Below, in pieces: positions 20,301 through 30,240 of a stretch of 49,284 nt of DNA. Numbering within the stretch: position 1 is the stretch's first letter; every line of letters starts with the position of its first letter. The notes under the pieces are model-generated. The model ran no database searches. It was not told the origin of the DNA and worked only from the letters and a program-made list of their open reading frames with translations. Both the position numbers and the translations under genes were made by a program. Source of the DNA: Acanthaster planci (Eukaryota; Echinodermata; Asteroidea; Valvatida; Acanthasteridae); the NCBI RefSeq assembly GCF_001949145.1, contig NW_019091362.1, positions 6,606,274 to 6,655,557 of the forward strand. Reading direction: 5' to 3'.

Positions 20301-23300
20301 TACCTTATGCAACAGGTGCCCGTTTGGACGTCATCTTCAGCAACTATCAGAGGACTGATTTTGACTTGTGCTGCATTTTGCTGCTGGTATTTGAAGACAC
20401 GGGAGAATTCCAGTCTATTCTAGAAACCTTCACAAACACCCCAAGAGATCATTTTCCTCTGTTGTCAACGTACACACACCCCACGCCTGACCCAACATAA
20501 GACCCCATTTTGAGATTTTGCTCAAGTATGGTTACTTTTTTAGCCACTCTGAAGAGCTTTCTCTTTCACACCAGTTCCACAAGGCATATGACTGCCTTCT
20601 TGAAATGTCTTTGAATATACATGTATCTGTGCGAACAAAATCCTCGTTTACCTATCCAAAAAATAAAAAAACCCTTTTGTAATTACTTAAAAGGTTACTG
20701 GTGATGAATTTAAGTTTCTTCAAAATGATCTAATAGTTGTGGTGTTTTTTAAATGTTTTGGCGGTTGCAAGACATTATTTCAGTTTGAGGACAGTATTTT
20801 TGGGCATTTATAATAAATGTTAAGATGAAGGGGGTCACTGGTCAGTGGCCATCTGACAACTATCCCCCTCCCCAAGTGACGTACTAGTACCTCAAGTTGT
20901 AGGCCATGACCCATGACCTCCAGGATTCTGTGATGCAGCACCAGGCAAGGATTCCAGAAGTCCTCCAGAACAGACCTGAAGTTTGGACACTCTGCCTCAG
21001 TTGGCCAGTTACTCTGTGAAAAAAAGGTCACCCTAGAATAGTTCATCAACCTATCCTGCAAGAAATGTCTGTGCATAAATGCACCGTATCCTTCCAACCG
21101 ACCTTATTTACTAGTCCGCAATTATAAAGTGAAAGCAAGGTTAACCTTTCTTTATTTTGTGAACTTAAGAACAAAAGGAAAAATTGATCACAGCTTTATT
21201 CAATTACAATGATGAAATGAAAAATTTGTGACTTATTACACAGCTAAATGTTTCCAACAACATCAAAAACAGTCTGGCCCCACCTTATTTGGCAGATTAC
21301 ATTGAATAAGATAGACCTTATTCAGACTATGGGCTATTTGGTTCAGTACTTGACAACTGACATTTCCCACAAGAATTGTGCAAGTATCGTTTACTTAATC
21401 AGTTGTGAATGCCTTGCACATTACATTTCAAAATGACTTGTTCTAGTCACTGAAATCATTTGCTGAGTTCCTGTCACAGCTTCCGTAGCAGCCCAACAAA
21501 GAACATGTGCCCATGCAAAACTCACACAAGGGCAGAACCAAAGATCGTATAACGCCATAGGCGCAAGATGGATAACTCTGCCCAAAAGGTGTCATTACCA
21601 TGGGCACCATTTGAGCAAGCAATATGCCTGCGCAATTTACGGTAATGCTTGGGCGCAGGCTCACCAGGTGCACGTGCCTGCTGCGGCGCCTGCACCAGTG
21701 CATTAATGTGCATTGAGCAGGCGTATCACTGTGTGTTCACGGTGAAGTTCGCCATCTTGCGCCGCTATGCGGTGCTATACGATCTTTGGGCAGGACCTTA
21801 ATTATACCCAAGTGAATCAAGAACTCACATGTACACTATGAAAACATTGAGAAACCAAACAACCAAAAGCTACAGAGAACTGAAGCTATTGGCTACATTC
21901 CCCTTTGAACCAATATTGAGCATAAAAGTTATGGGGTTGCTTGGAAGCAAATGACGCACATGTGAGATTTACTGGATATGGTCTGGACCTCACTGCAGTC
22001 TTATTCTGTCAGAAAATTCACCGCATATCACATTTCATGCTTTTGGGGGGGGTATATTTTCCTATCAAATTTTATGGAGCAAATGTTCTGAGAAGTATTG
22101 TCTAACACCATCTGTTTCTAAATTCAGCTTACATTGTACTTGAATGCATTAACCGAGACCATAAAAGCACGCTGTTTTAGTCAGCCTACGGGGAGGCTGC
22201 ACAAGGTGCCATAAACACTCAAACAAATTCCATATTCCAGCGATGCAATTCCATTTTTATGAGAAGCCATATTCAAAAAAGCAATAAAGCTTGACCCGGC
22301 ATCAGGTTTTACTGTCTGTGTGAAATCCACACAGCAGTGGGGGCCTGTCATCTGTAATCTCCATATGTCAAAGTTCAACATACATCTCTGAATCTGCATT
22401 TTCCCTTATGCCTTATTTGATAACGACTTATCAGACGCGTCATAAAGCATTGTTAATGCTATCAACAAATATGGCAACAGCAGGCAACCAGTCAATGCCT
22501 CCGTGCAAGTGCATTTTTGTAACCAGACCTTTTAGAAGGTCTGGAGGTGCAGTTGACGCTCCCTGCAGCAGGTTGCCGGGGTAAATGGAGTCACTTTTTT
22601 TGTCTGGTTCATGTACCCCTGGCAGAGCCAGTGCAACTTTCTGGTATGAACCTGATTACATTTTAGATTAAGGACTTCTTATCTACAAGTACATTCAGCC
22701 CAAGGGTACATGTAAGTACATTTAAGTTTGGTTCACATTTTCCATGTCTGAACAAAGCAATACAAGTACGCAACTATAAAACTCGTTGTTTTGATATCAC
22801 CCATTACAGAATCCTGATAAAAAACGCATTTTGGGAGTAAAAATGTTGAAGGTTCCACTTGATTGATACTGTGCTACTGGTAGATTTATTTTACAACCTT
22901 TAACTAAAAAATGGCCCTGATAACTACCAACCCATTTTGTATGGTTGGGTCCATCGCATAGGCATATAGCATCCATCCAACCCTCCTTCTTGCGAATTCC
23001 TGGCTACACCTGTGTTTCACATGTTCAACTTTCAGGCATCACAGTGGTTTAAGACCCAGACATTCGGTCTGATTTATGTTTTCCAATTTTCAAAAAAAGG
23101 TGTTCATTAGAGTCTGAAAAGCAAGTTTTAAGTGTAAAAAACTTAATTTTGAAATTTCGTGTTCTGTTTCTGAGATATAACAGTTTTAATGTATAAGCTA
23201 ACACGAGTAGAAAATAAAAAAGATTCACATTTTGTTTCAATGTAAAATATCTGCCGAGGCAAATAAAACTTAGTTTGAAAATAAAATATTGCTTTTTTTC

Positions 23301-26300
23301 ATGTTGCCTTAATTTACCCCTTCGAATGCTGCAGAGTGTTATGCGGGTCCATTCTTGGATGATCCGGTAACATGACATTGGAAAAAGTCAACTAAAATAG
23401 CACAAAATACATCTGTTCAAAAATATTTACGATAAGACATTTTGAAGAGTACCTTCTAGTACCCATGGTAGAGTGCCATAAATTTGTAACACATCAAGAG
23501 AGTAAATATCCCTCGTCAATGTAAAATTGTGGTAAATTCGCGGAAATGTCTCTTACAACTGTAAAAGACGAAATTTCGATCAATGTTTTCACTAGAAATA
23601 TTGCCGATTGCGCGCAAATGAGCACCCTCTGTTGACATGAATAGTCCGTGAAATTCAGCAACACGTGCCCGAACATTTTTCTCTCCGATCCCACACAATT
23701 TGTACGATGTCATTGCTATGAATTTTGAGGTGCCGAAGCCAGTTACATTTTCGACGAAGTAAAATATCTTTAGTTGTGCTTTGTTCGCTTTATTTTGTGG
23801 AAATAGTGAATAAATCAAATCATGCCATTTAATTACTTCCTTCAACAAGGAGAAAATGAACTCCAGCAGGTATTCCATTCATTTCATGAACTTGAAGACG
23901 TAATTCGAAAACTGCAAACTCAACAATTCGTTTCAGAATTTGACTGGCTTTTAAATTGGGGTACAAAACTTACTTACATAAAATAAATAAGCATCCATAA
24001 AAAAATTCGTGTGCAAATCACTTGAACCTTCGTTTGTTCTTTATTTAACCCCAAATCAACAACAAAGATCGGTTTGATATCGCGCGGGTACAGCAGAACA
24101 AACAGTGCAAACATTTATGCGAACACAGCCGAAGAGGGCGCTACGCATATGTAGTGACCTCTTTCAGATTTCGCTCCCATTTTTGCCCATTTCGGGTGAA
24201 TTCTCTGGTAAAATCTTTTCGACCTAGTTTTCTTTATTTGGAGATGATGTACAAACATGCTTGATATACATGTAGTTTTCAGGAATTTGGACCCTTTACT
24301 GTCCTGATATCTACTGATGTCTGGGTCAAATATGGTTTTAAACCACTGTGCCATGTTTACTCAATGCTTAAGCACGCGGACAAGCTGGTGTCATAATGAA
24401 TGCTGCTGTCAACTTACATCTTCTGCCGTCATGGGGTGGTAGTTGAACACTTCTTTGAGGTCACCGTGGGGACGGTCAGGATTAAGCCTGAAAAGAAATT
24501 TGCACACAGGACAAGGACTTATTCAAAATCAAGCAGAATGAAAAGGGGACTCCTGAGAAAGAATGGAACAAGATGGAGTTGTTGGAGAACAATGAAGGCA
24601 AGAAAGAGAAGTTGTCAGGTCTCCCAGTTCTTACATCTCATGTTGAGTCATTTACACCTAGCCACTGAACCCACTGCTGTAAGTTCAACACCCAATCAAA
24701 AGTCATTTGTTACAGGAATACCATTTTTTGTGCCCAATGTTGGCAAATTCCTTTGCAATTTCAAGGAAAGAACATTTTAATTCAACAGTTACGAAGAAAA
24801 GTCTGCACCCAAATAACACTTTTGTTTTACGTCCAATTTCTCGCAATCAGATTGTGGTCGATAGGAGCTTCTTTGATGGTGTAAATTTAGGCCAGGGCAG
24901 TTTGCACATAATGCTAAAGGTGCGGAAGAAAGTGGTTCAATTGTGGTTGTCGTAAAGTTTGAAAAAAATGACGGTTCGGGGGCCTTAACTGTTTTACAAA
25001 TTGCTATTTCATCCCCATAAAAATCCTGAAGTCACATCAAGCTTACTTTTCTCGTTCCATGTGCACATATCCATGATTCTCTTTGGGATTGCGAGGGTAC
25101 TTGTTCTTGATATCAGCGGGAAGATGAAAAAAGTCCTTAGACACCTGCCACATCCGTTCAACCTGTTGATAACAATCACTTGTATCAGTTTTCTCAGATT
25201 ACAATGTAATTTCATCCTGTCCTTTCAACTGATTTAATGTGGATTTTCTACAGTCTTGAAACCAGTGCCTATCACAACCAGCATTTTCGATTACCTTCCC
25301 AACAACTTCTCTTACTTACTCCGCCCTCCTCTGAATGATGCGAAGAAAGTTGAGGTTTATGAAAACGGATGGCATGTAGAGGCAAATTAGCTAAAGTTAA
25401 GTAAGTTCTGTGAAACAAAGGCCAGAAGTAAGTGTTTGGATGTCAAACACTCCTTTTGCAAATCCAATTGCTGTATGACCTCTTGACCCAGACAGGACAT
25501 CTCTGGTATCCAAAAATTGTTCATTACAGCAATTTACGCACACTCATCTGCACCCATGACAAAAACACGGTAAGTGCGAGGGAAGTAATCGAACAAGTTG
25601 AATCAGCTGGCAACACTAAAAAGAAAACTGGCATTATTGATAAAGGTGCAGGTACTTGCACAGGAGAGGTGGGTGGGAACACGGGCCTGTCCCGTTTAGA
25701 TTTTTACAAACCAGCCTACGTGTACAATTGTGACAGCAGTCATCGTCAGTACTGTAGGGTAATTCCCTAGGCACCAAACTGACATGTTGGAGGGGAGTTT
25801 CACAGTGTGTCCTGTTCCATCATATGGTGCTGTTTCTTTGTTGGAGGTGTTCCTCTTTCAAAGAGATTTCTTTTGGAATTCGGGCTTTTGCAAAGGACAA
25901 AGTAAGGCCAAAAAAAGTCTGCGGCTTCTGGCCAGGAGCTGGCTCCAAGCATAGTACGGTGACGAGGCTTTTTTTTTAACCCTCACTTTTTTTTCTGCGA
26001 ATGATGTACATATAATGCATGATGTCCATCGCGCATACATGCGCATATGACGCCTGCCGCTACCTACACAAAAACAGACTGGCCCCCTGCATATTTTACT
26101 GTTTAAAAGCATTTTCAGCTTGTACGAGTACACAGGACATAAGACCATCTCATTTGTCTGGTTCCTAGATGTAAATGTATAATACATACTTTGCTGACGC
26201 GCAGATCTACAGCAACGCAAGCACTGACCAGAATCTGGAGACTTTTTTTTGCCTAAAGCTACAGTATGTGTTGGCATGGTGACAGACTGACACCTTTGAA

Positions 26301-26792
26301 CCCTCTTTCTTGGGTACTAAAATAGAAAACTCACTGAAGTGGGCAAATAAAAAGTTTTCACGCATGAAATACACAATAAAGATAAGCTCTTACTACTTGT
26401 TACTATTGCTTGTTTTTCCACATCGCTGCCTTTACATCAATGACCAACATGATCCTTTTTGGTGAAAAAGAGCATTTGAAACCCAAGATGACATTTGCAT
26501 ATAACTGCCCTGTACCTACATGACAGTGTAATATTCACAAATTTCACCCAAACTTACACACTTTTCCGAAGTCAGGCATTACTGTAATGCTCACAAATTG
26601 TTTTCAATGGGCACAGACCTTCTCTAGTGGGAAATCGGCATTGACGACATAGAAGAACCCAATGGACGTCAAGGCCTGATGAACACTGTCCACCAACTTC
26701 TGGAAAGCATCGCTGCTTTGGTCTGGTTTGTCCAGGGATAACCTGTAAGCACTGAAGTCAACGACAGGAATGCTCTCTGCAGCATCGCCCAT
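17204..26792 (-). CDS. 2-oxoglutarate/Fe(II) oxygenase, isopenicillin-N-synthase-like
   Basis: Predicted soluble non-heme iron enzyme that couples 2-oxoglutarate decarboxylation to oxidation of a small substrate, which the sequence does not identify. Exons from 5' to 3' on the minus strand: 26792-26619, 25162-25047, 24487-24418, 21013-20891, 19968-19789, 18181-18071, 17380-17204. All are flanked by AG and GT, all phases agree, and the sum is 951 nt, or 316 residues plus TAG. The N-terminal domain opens SIPVVDFSAY and continues TSIGFFYVVN. The jelly-roll core carries EHCDYGGITLLF, with iron ligands His204 and Asp206. The distal ligand His260 is in KHRVLL, and the 2OG-binding Arg275/Ser277 pair is in SRQSIAFF. 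Length and motif order match the plant/fungal IPNS-like superfamily. An upstream exon (29117-29148) may extend the N-terminus by 18 residues. No in-frame damage was seen. Confidence 0.95.
18071..18181 (-). CDS. Oxygenase exon (GDLMQRW)
   Basis: It encodes VRTRKGNYMKAQLVEDG and ILVNIGDLMQRWTADKYLAV, the strand-loop typical of IPNS-like enzymes ('G.ILVNIGDLMQRWTSDKY'). The donor GTCAGT at 18070 was chosen because it alone keeps phase 0 and gives the conserved junction DKYLAV-KHRVL. Confidence 0.9.
19029..19101 (-). repeat. tRNA-like sequence (tRNA-derived SINE head)
   Basis: A 73-nt minus-strand stretch folds like a tRNA. It has a mostly paired acceptor stem (AGCTCGG with CTGAGTA), a GTC/GAC D-stem around GAGTGGTTAA, and a perfect T-arm GTGGG-TTCGATT-CCCAC. 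A-box (TGGTCGAGTGG) and B-box (GGTTCGATTCC) promoter elements are intact. The anticodon stem (TCCAC against AGCAG) does not pair, so this is a SINE head or tRNA pseudogene. It sits in an oxygenase intron in the sense orientation. Confidence 0.65.
19385..19760. repeat. GACTTG-rich repeat
   Basis: Many copies of GACTTG and near variants (ACTTGACTTGG, GACTTGACTTG) are spread over about 375 bp of intron. The same words appear in weaker form near 15000-15150 and 16330-16440. Confidence 0.5.
19789..19968 (-). CDS. Oxygenase exon (HxD iron site)
   Basis: It follows CCTCTCCAG. It encodes DPQLFVKHHAKAFENSGTTL, LRTLYYPAL and CGEHCDYGGITLLFQETPGL. His204 and Asp206 of the HxD motif are here. Both ends are phase 0; the donor is GTTGGT. 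Confidence 0.95.
20891..21013 (-). CDS. Oxygenase exon (NWPTE region)
   Basis: It follows TTTTTTTCACAG and precedes GTACTA. It encodes SNWPTEAECPNFRSVLEDFW and LVLHHRILEVMGHGLQLE, matching the 'N.WP.E.P.FR......' helix of the family. Confidence 0.92.
21538..21789. mobile_element. Inverted-repeat element (MITE-like), 252 bp, GC-rich core
   Basis: Ends CCAAAGATCGTATAACGCCA at 21538 and, on the opposite strand from 21789, CCAAAGATCGTATAGCACCG; both arms then reach GGCGCAAGATGG. The interior is much more GC-rich than its surroundings. It lies in the 3.4-kb oxygenase intron. Confidence 0.65.
22523..22544. other. Short perfect hairpin
   Basis: CCAGACCTT-TTAG-AAGGTCTGG: a 9-bp perfect stem with a 4-nt loop in an oxygenase intron. 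No associated gene. Confidence 0.4.
24418..24487 (-). CDS. Oxygenase exon (LNPDRPHGDLKEVF)
   Basis: It follows TTTCTTTTCAG and precedes the consensus GTAAGT. It encodes LNPDRPHGDLKEVFNYHPM, matching the 'ERLNPERPGDLKEAFN' block of animal IPNS-like oxygenases. It enters in phase 2, completing Lys97, and leaves in phase 0. Confidence 0.93.
25047..25162 (-). CDS. Oxygenase exon (KNKYPRNPKENHGY)
   Basis: It follows ATCAACAG and precedes GTAAGC. It encodes VERMWQVSKDFFHLPADIKN and KYPRNPKENHGYVHMERE. The run of six T (minus strand) must be counted exactly to keep the frame; as printed, it reads DFFHLP without a break. Confidence 0.93.
26619..26792 (-). CDS. Oxygenase exon with likely start codon
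   Basis: From ATG at 26792 it encodes MGDAAESIPVVDFSAYRL and QKLVDSVHQALTSIGFFYVV, the conserved N-terminal DIOX_N pattern. The start gives a normal N-terminus for the family, just before IPVVDF. The exon continues upstream in frame to an acceptor (TTTTTTTCTAG) at 26815, leaving room for an upstream start. Confidence 0.93.
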
Positions 26793-27664
26793 CTTCCATC
26801 TACATTGAAATCTACTAGAAAAAAAAACCCACTTCAAAACAGCTTCAACTTTGGGGTAATTCAAGAAAATTGTTGAATTCACATACATGTACATGTTCCA
26901 GTACTTGTAAGATTACAATATTTAATTGAATTATCAAATTGTCATTTTGTTACAGCTTCTACTACCCATATGAGCATGCGTACAATCTCGTTAAGTCTAG
27001 TATGCAAAAAAGTAAATTGATATCACGGATGAGATACATGTACATGTACATGTATTTCCAATGAGAGTTCTGCGGCAGTATAATTAATTTTTTTTTTATT
27101 GAGGGGAAATAATATCCAAATACCAGTAACAGATGTTCAGACTAATTTTTTACCTATTAGAAATTCAAAGAATTTGTCAGAATAATTACAGTTTCTCTCT
27201 CGTTACATGTTCTAAAAATTCAGGTATCCTATTTGAATGGTAAACAACCTCTGTACATTTTTCTCTAAATTTGCACGTTTTCTGAACATTTTTTAAGCCA
27301 CTTCATCTTTTGAGGCAGTGCTATCCACCCCGAGTTGAAGTGCACCCAATAGCAGCAAAAGAAAAATGGTTGTAAATTGTCCAGGCGGGTTCTTGCACAC
27401 GTCCTGCGTGTACGTAAAGACAACGCATTAAGAAATAAATTTGCGAGCTCCTTGTCAAATGCGCCATTGATCTCCATTATAAACGTGCACTTTTTTGCAG
27501 TGAGTACCCCAAAAACATGCCCCCTTTTGTTGCGCTCGGAGCAGATACATGTATGTAAATACGATATAACTTATTTTCTAGCTAATTGCTCAAGGTTATA
27601 GCCCCAGTTGATGAACTTCATATTCAGAATTTGGCAAAATTGAAACCCCGATGAAAAGTAAGGC

Positions 27665-27683
27665 AAAAAAAAAAAAAAAAAAA
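27665..27683 (+). repeat. Poly-A run of 19
   Basis: Nineteen consecutive A between GGC and TGG; simple repeat, possibly the tail of an old retroposed sequence on this strand. Confidence 0.6.
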
Positions 27684-28589
27684 TGGTTCAGTTATGTTTG
27701 CTCATCATTCCCCTCACAGAGTTAAGCTTTGCCTACGCACAGGCATTTGGAATTCATGCATGGACTTATGGAACATACACCGTAGGGGCCTACATTGTAC
27801 ATGAACCCTGTACTAACATTCATGTAAGATTGAGAGAATTTCATATTATGTTCTCTAAATGCAATGGCATACATACATTGTACAGGTACATGTATACTGT
27901 ACCAAGTAGCCTGTTTGCTGTTATTCATTTAAATTAATAGCATGCACCTGCAATGTGTAATACACAAAGAGTTCGAAATGCTCACACTGAGCAAAATTAA
28001 CTGCTCATTTACATGTACTTATTTTGCATTTACTGTGGGTTTACAGCATGTCAGCTTTGTTGATGCACTGTTTTATGGAACACAGATGCAAACATGTACC
28101 AGGTAATAGTCACAAAAAAGATTACATGTTTTTCTGTAATACGTGCATGCATAAACACACATAACCAGCAGGCGTCACTCTACAGTGAGTTAGCACTCTA
28201 GTAACAACAGTTCCTTCACAGTTTATGATCGATGAAATTAATTGAAAATTATCAGGTAATTATCAGAAACCAGAGTCAACTCCCTCACAATTCAAGCAGA
28301 ATAATTCTGCCAACATTTTAGTAAAGTTACAATCTTTAACAATACATGTTAAGGTGCTGATAAAACAGCACGTTTGGAAATAAAAAGCTCACTGAGGCAT
28401 CTCCCAGCTAGAAAAGAAATTAAGACTGCCTTATTAGTACCTGTATATTCAACGAGTAGAGTTGGCAGGCTTCTTAATATAAAATCACTTCTAGCATGAC
28501 ACCTGTAGTCTGCAGAGAAAAAATAAAAAAGTAAATGAGGTGAGCATTAGGCAATGGAAGAAAAGTAAAATCCCTTTGAACTTTCAGAG

Positions 28590-28650
28590 TATTCAATGTA
28601 CATGTGCATGTATATGTACACATGTACATGTTTAATGTACAGTACACAGT
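28590..28650. repeat. TACATG-type palindromic simple repeat
   Basis: Interrupted runs of ACATGTACATG. Similar short runs occur near 27030, 36110, 40340, 43650, 43850 and at the right edge (49240-49284), so this is a genome-wide word rather than a local site. Confidence 0.6.
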
Positions 28651-28665
28651 AGGCCCACTGTACAG

Positions 28666-28850
28666 CCAATTTTGAGGGATTTAGGAAAATAGCTCCTGGT
28701 CACTCAGGCATGAAAATCTGTTCATGAACACAAGTTTAATATCAGCATGATACTCTAATCAACCCATGTAGGAGAAAAGATTTTAGAAAAATATTCACAT
28801 TTTCATTTTACAGATAATTTTTTGACAGTATTCTTTTTGATAAACTCTGT
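28666..28850. mobile_element. Solo transposon end, inverted relative to 8817-9003
   Basis: Reverse complement of 8817-9003 with substitutions and small indels. No transposase is attached, so this is a truncated or non-autonomous copy of the same family. Confidence 0.6.
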
Positions 28851-29116
28851 AGTATGACGATACCGTCCAAAATCGAAAAAGAGGAATACGACTGGTATTA
28901 CGATCCACTTAGTTGAGAGTAACGTTACATCGTGCATGTCATGTAATGTAGCCTAAGCCTAGGGCGCACGGGCCGATTAATAGGATAACACGCAACAATG
29001 ATCAATCTAGCTCGGCCTTTTTAGATGCCCTAACATAGATTACAACAAATACAAAATAACAGATCTGACAGCTCTTTACTAAATTACTGTCGTCACGAAA
29101 ATGGGTTGGAGCCTAC

Positions 29117-29148
29117 CTTCGTGAGCCAGATGCAGAACCTGTGCTCAT
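29117..29148 (-). CDS. Possible first coding exon of the oxygenase
   Basis: ATG at 29148 opens MSTGSASGSR and reaches a donor (AAG|GTAGGC) after 32 nt, in phase 2. The exon beginning at 26814 enters in the matching phase, and its frame is open from the acceptor to the conserved MGDAAESIPVV start. Joined, they would add 18 residues to the oxygenase. It may equally be a 5' UTR exon with a chance in-frame ATG; the added peptide is not conserved in any family I know. Confidence 0.35.
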
Positions 29149-29235
29149 TTTGACGAGCGCCCTCGAGCGGGTAGAAAAACAAGACGGGTTTGTCCACTGT
29201 CCTGTTTCGACAGGCTTAATTTTGGGTCGAAATAA

Positions 29236-30240
29236 TCATTGGTAATGAAAATTCAAATCAATATCATGGATAACTGACCCCAAAATAATATTTCCAATTG
29301 CCCAAAAGTTGATTTGCAAGATTTTAAGATTTAAAAAAAGAAAAGAAAAAATTAATCTTTTCAAATAGCCCGGATTCGATCTGACAACCTCACACTTCCG
29401 GGTGAGGAACATTAACCAAAGGACTTCCAAGAACTTGCTATATATTTTCGGAAGATAAAAAGTTCAATTTGAATATTCTTCGGATTAATTTGGGGGCCAA
29501 AGAACCATTAGTAATTAAAATAAGGATAAATATCATTGATAATTGGACCCAAAAAAGTATTTCCACTCGTCCAAAAGTTCATTTGCAAAATTTTAATCTT
29601 TAATTTTGAATCTTTAAAAAGGGCGGATTCAATCGCACAACTTCACACTTCCGGGTAAGGAACGTTAACTATAGGACCGCCAAGAACTTGCTACTTTCGG
29701 AAGATAAAAAGCTCAATTGGAATATCCATTGGATTATATTTGGAGCGAAATAATCATTGGTAATGAAAATTAGCATAAATATCATTGGTAATTGACCCCA
29801 AAATAATATTTCCAATTGTCCAAAAGTTGATTTGCAAGATTTTAAGATTTTGAAAAAAAAAATGGAATCTTTTCAAAGCCTGGATTTGGAGAAAAATAAA
29901 AATGGAATCTTTTGCAAGCCCTGTTTCGATCTCACAACCTCTCGCTTCCTGGTAGGTCAGGAACATTAACCACAGGACCGCCAAGAACTTGTTATTTTCA
30001 GAAGATAAAAAGTTAATTTTGACTATTCTCCTGATTAATTTTTGGACAAAATAATCATTGGTAATGAAAATTAGGATGAATATCATTGATAATTGATCCC
30101 AAAATAATATTTCCATTTGTCCAATAGTTGATTTGCAAGATTTTAAAGATTTTGGGGAAACAAATGCCATAGTCTTTGCAGGGCCGGGATTCGATCTCAC
30201 AACCTCTCGCTTCCGGTTCAGGCATTAAGCACGTTGGATT
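29236..30240 (-). repeat. Tandem array of four tRNA-derived units
   Basis: Four diverged units of about 250-300 bp. The landmark ATTTCCA...GTCCAA(A/T)AGTT..ATTTGCAA recurs at about 29288, 29555, 29806 and 30107. Each unit then carries a tRNA-like block whose minus strand reads GGTTAATGTTCC (A-box-like), a CCGGAAG..GAGGTTGT middle and GATCGAATCC (B-box-like). The first three copies end the block with AAGAACTTG; the fourth is truncated. ORFs across it are by-products. Confidence 0.75.

Noticed and set aside
24400-24780. 126-codon plus-strand open frame
   Set aside because: It runs antisense across the oxygenase exon 24418-24487 and into intron; no motif.
29754-30200. 148-codon minus-strand open frame
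   Set aside because: It spans two copies of the tRNA-derived tandem repeat; its peptide is itself a repeat of the same poorly coding sequence.
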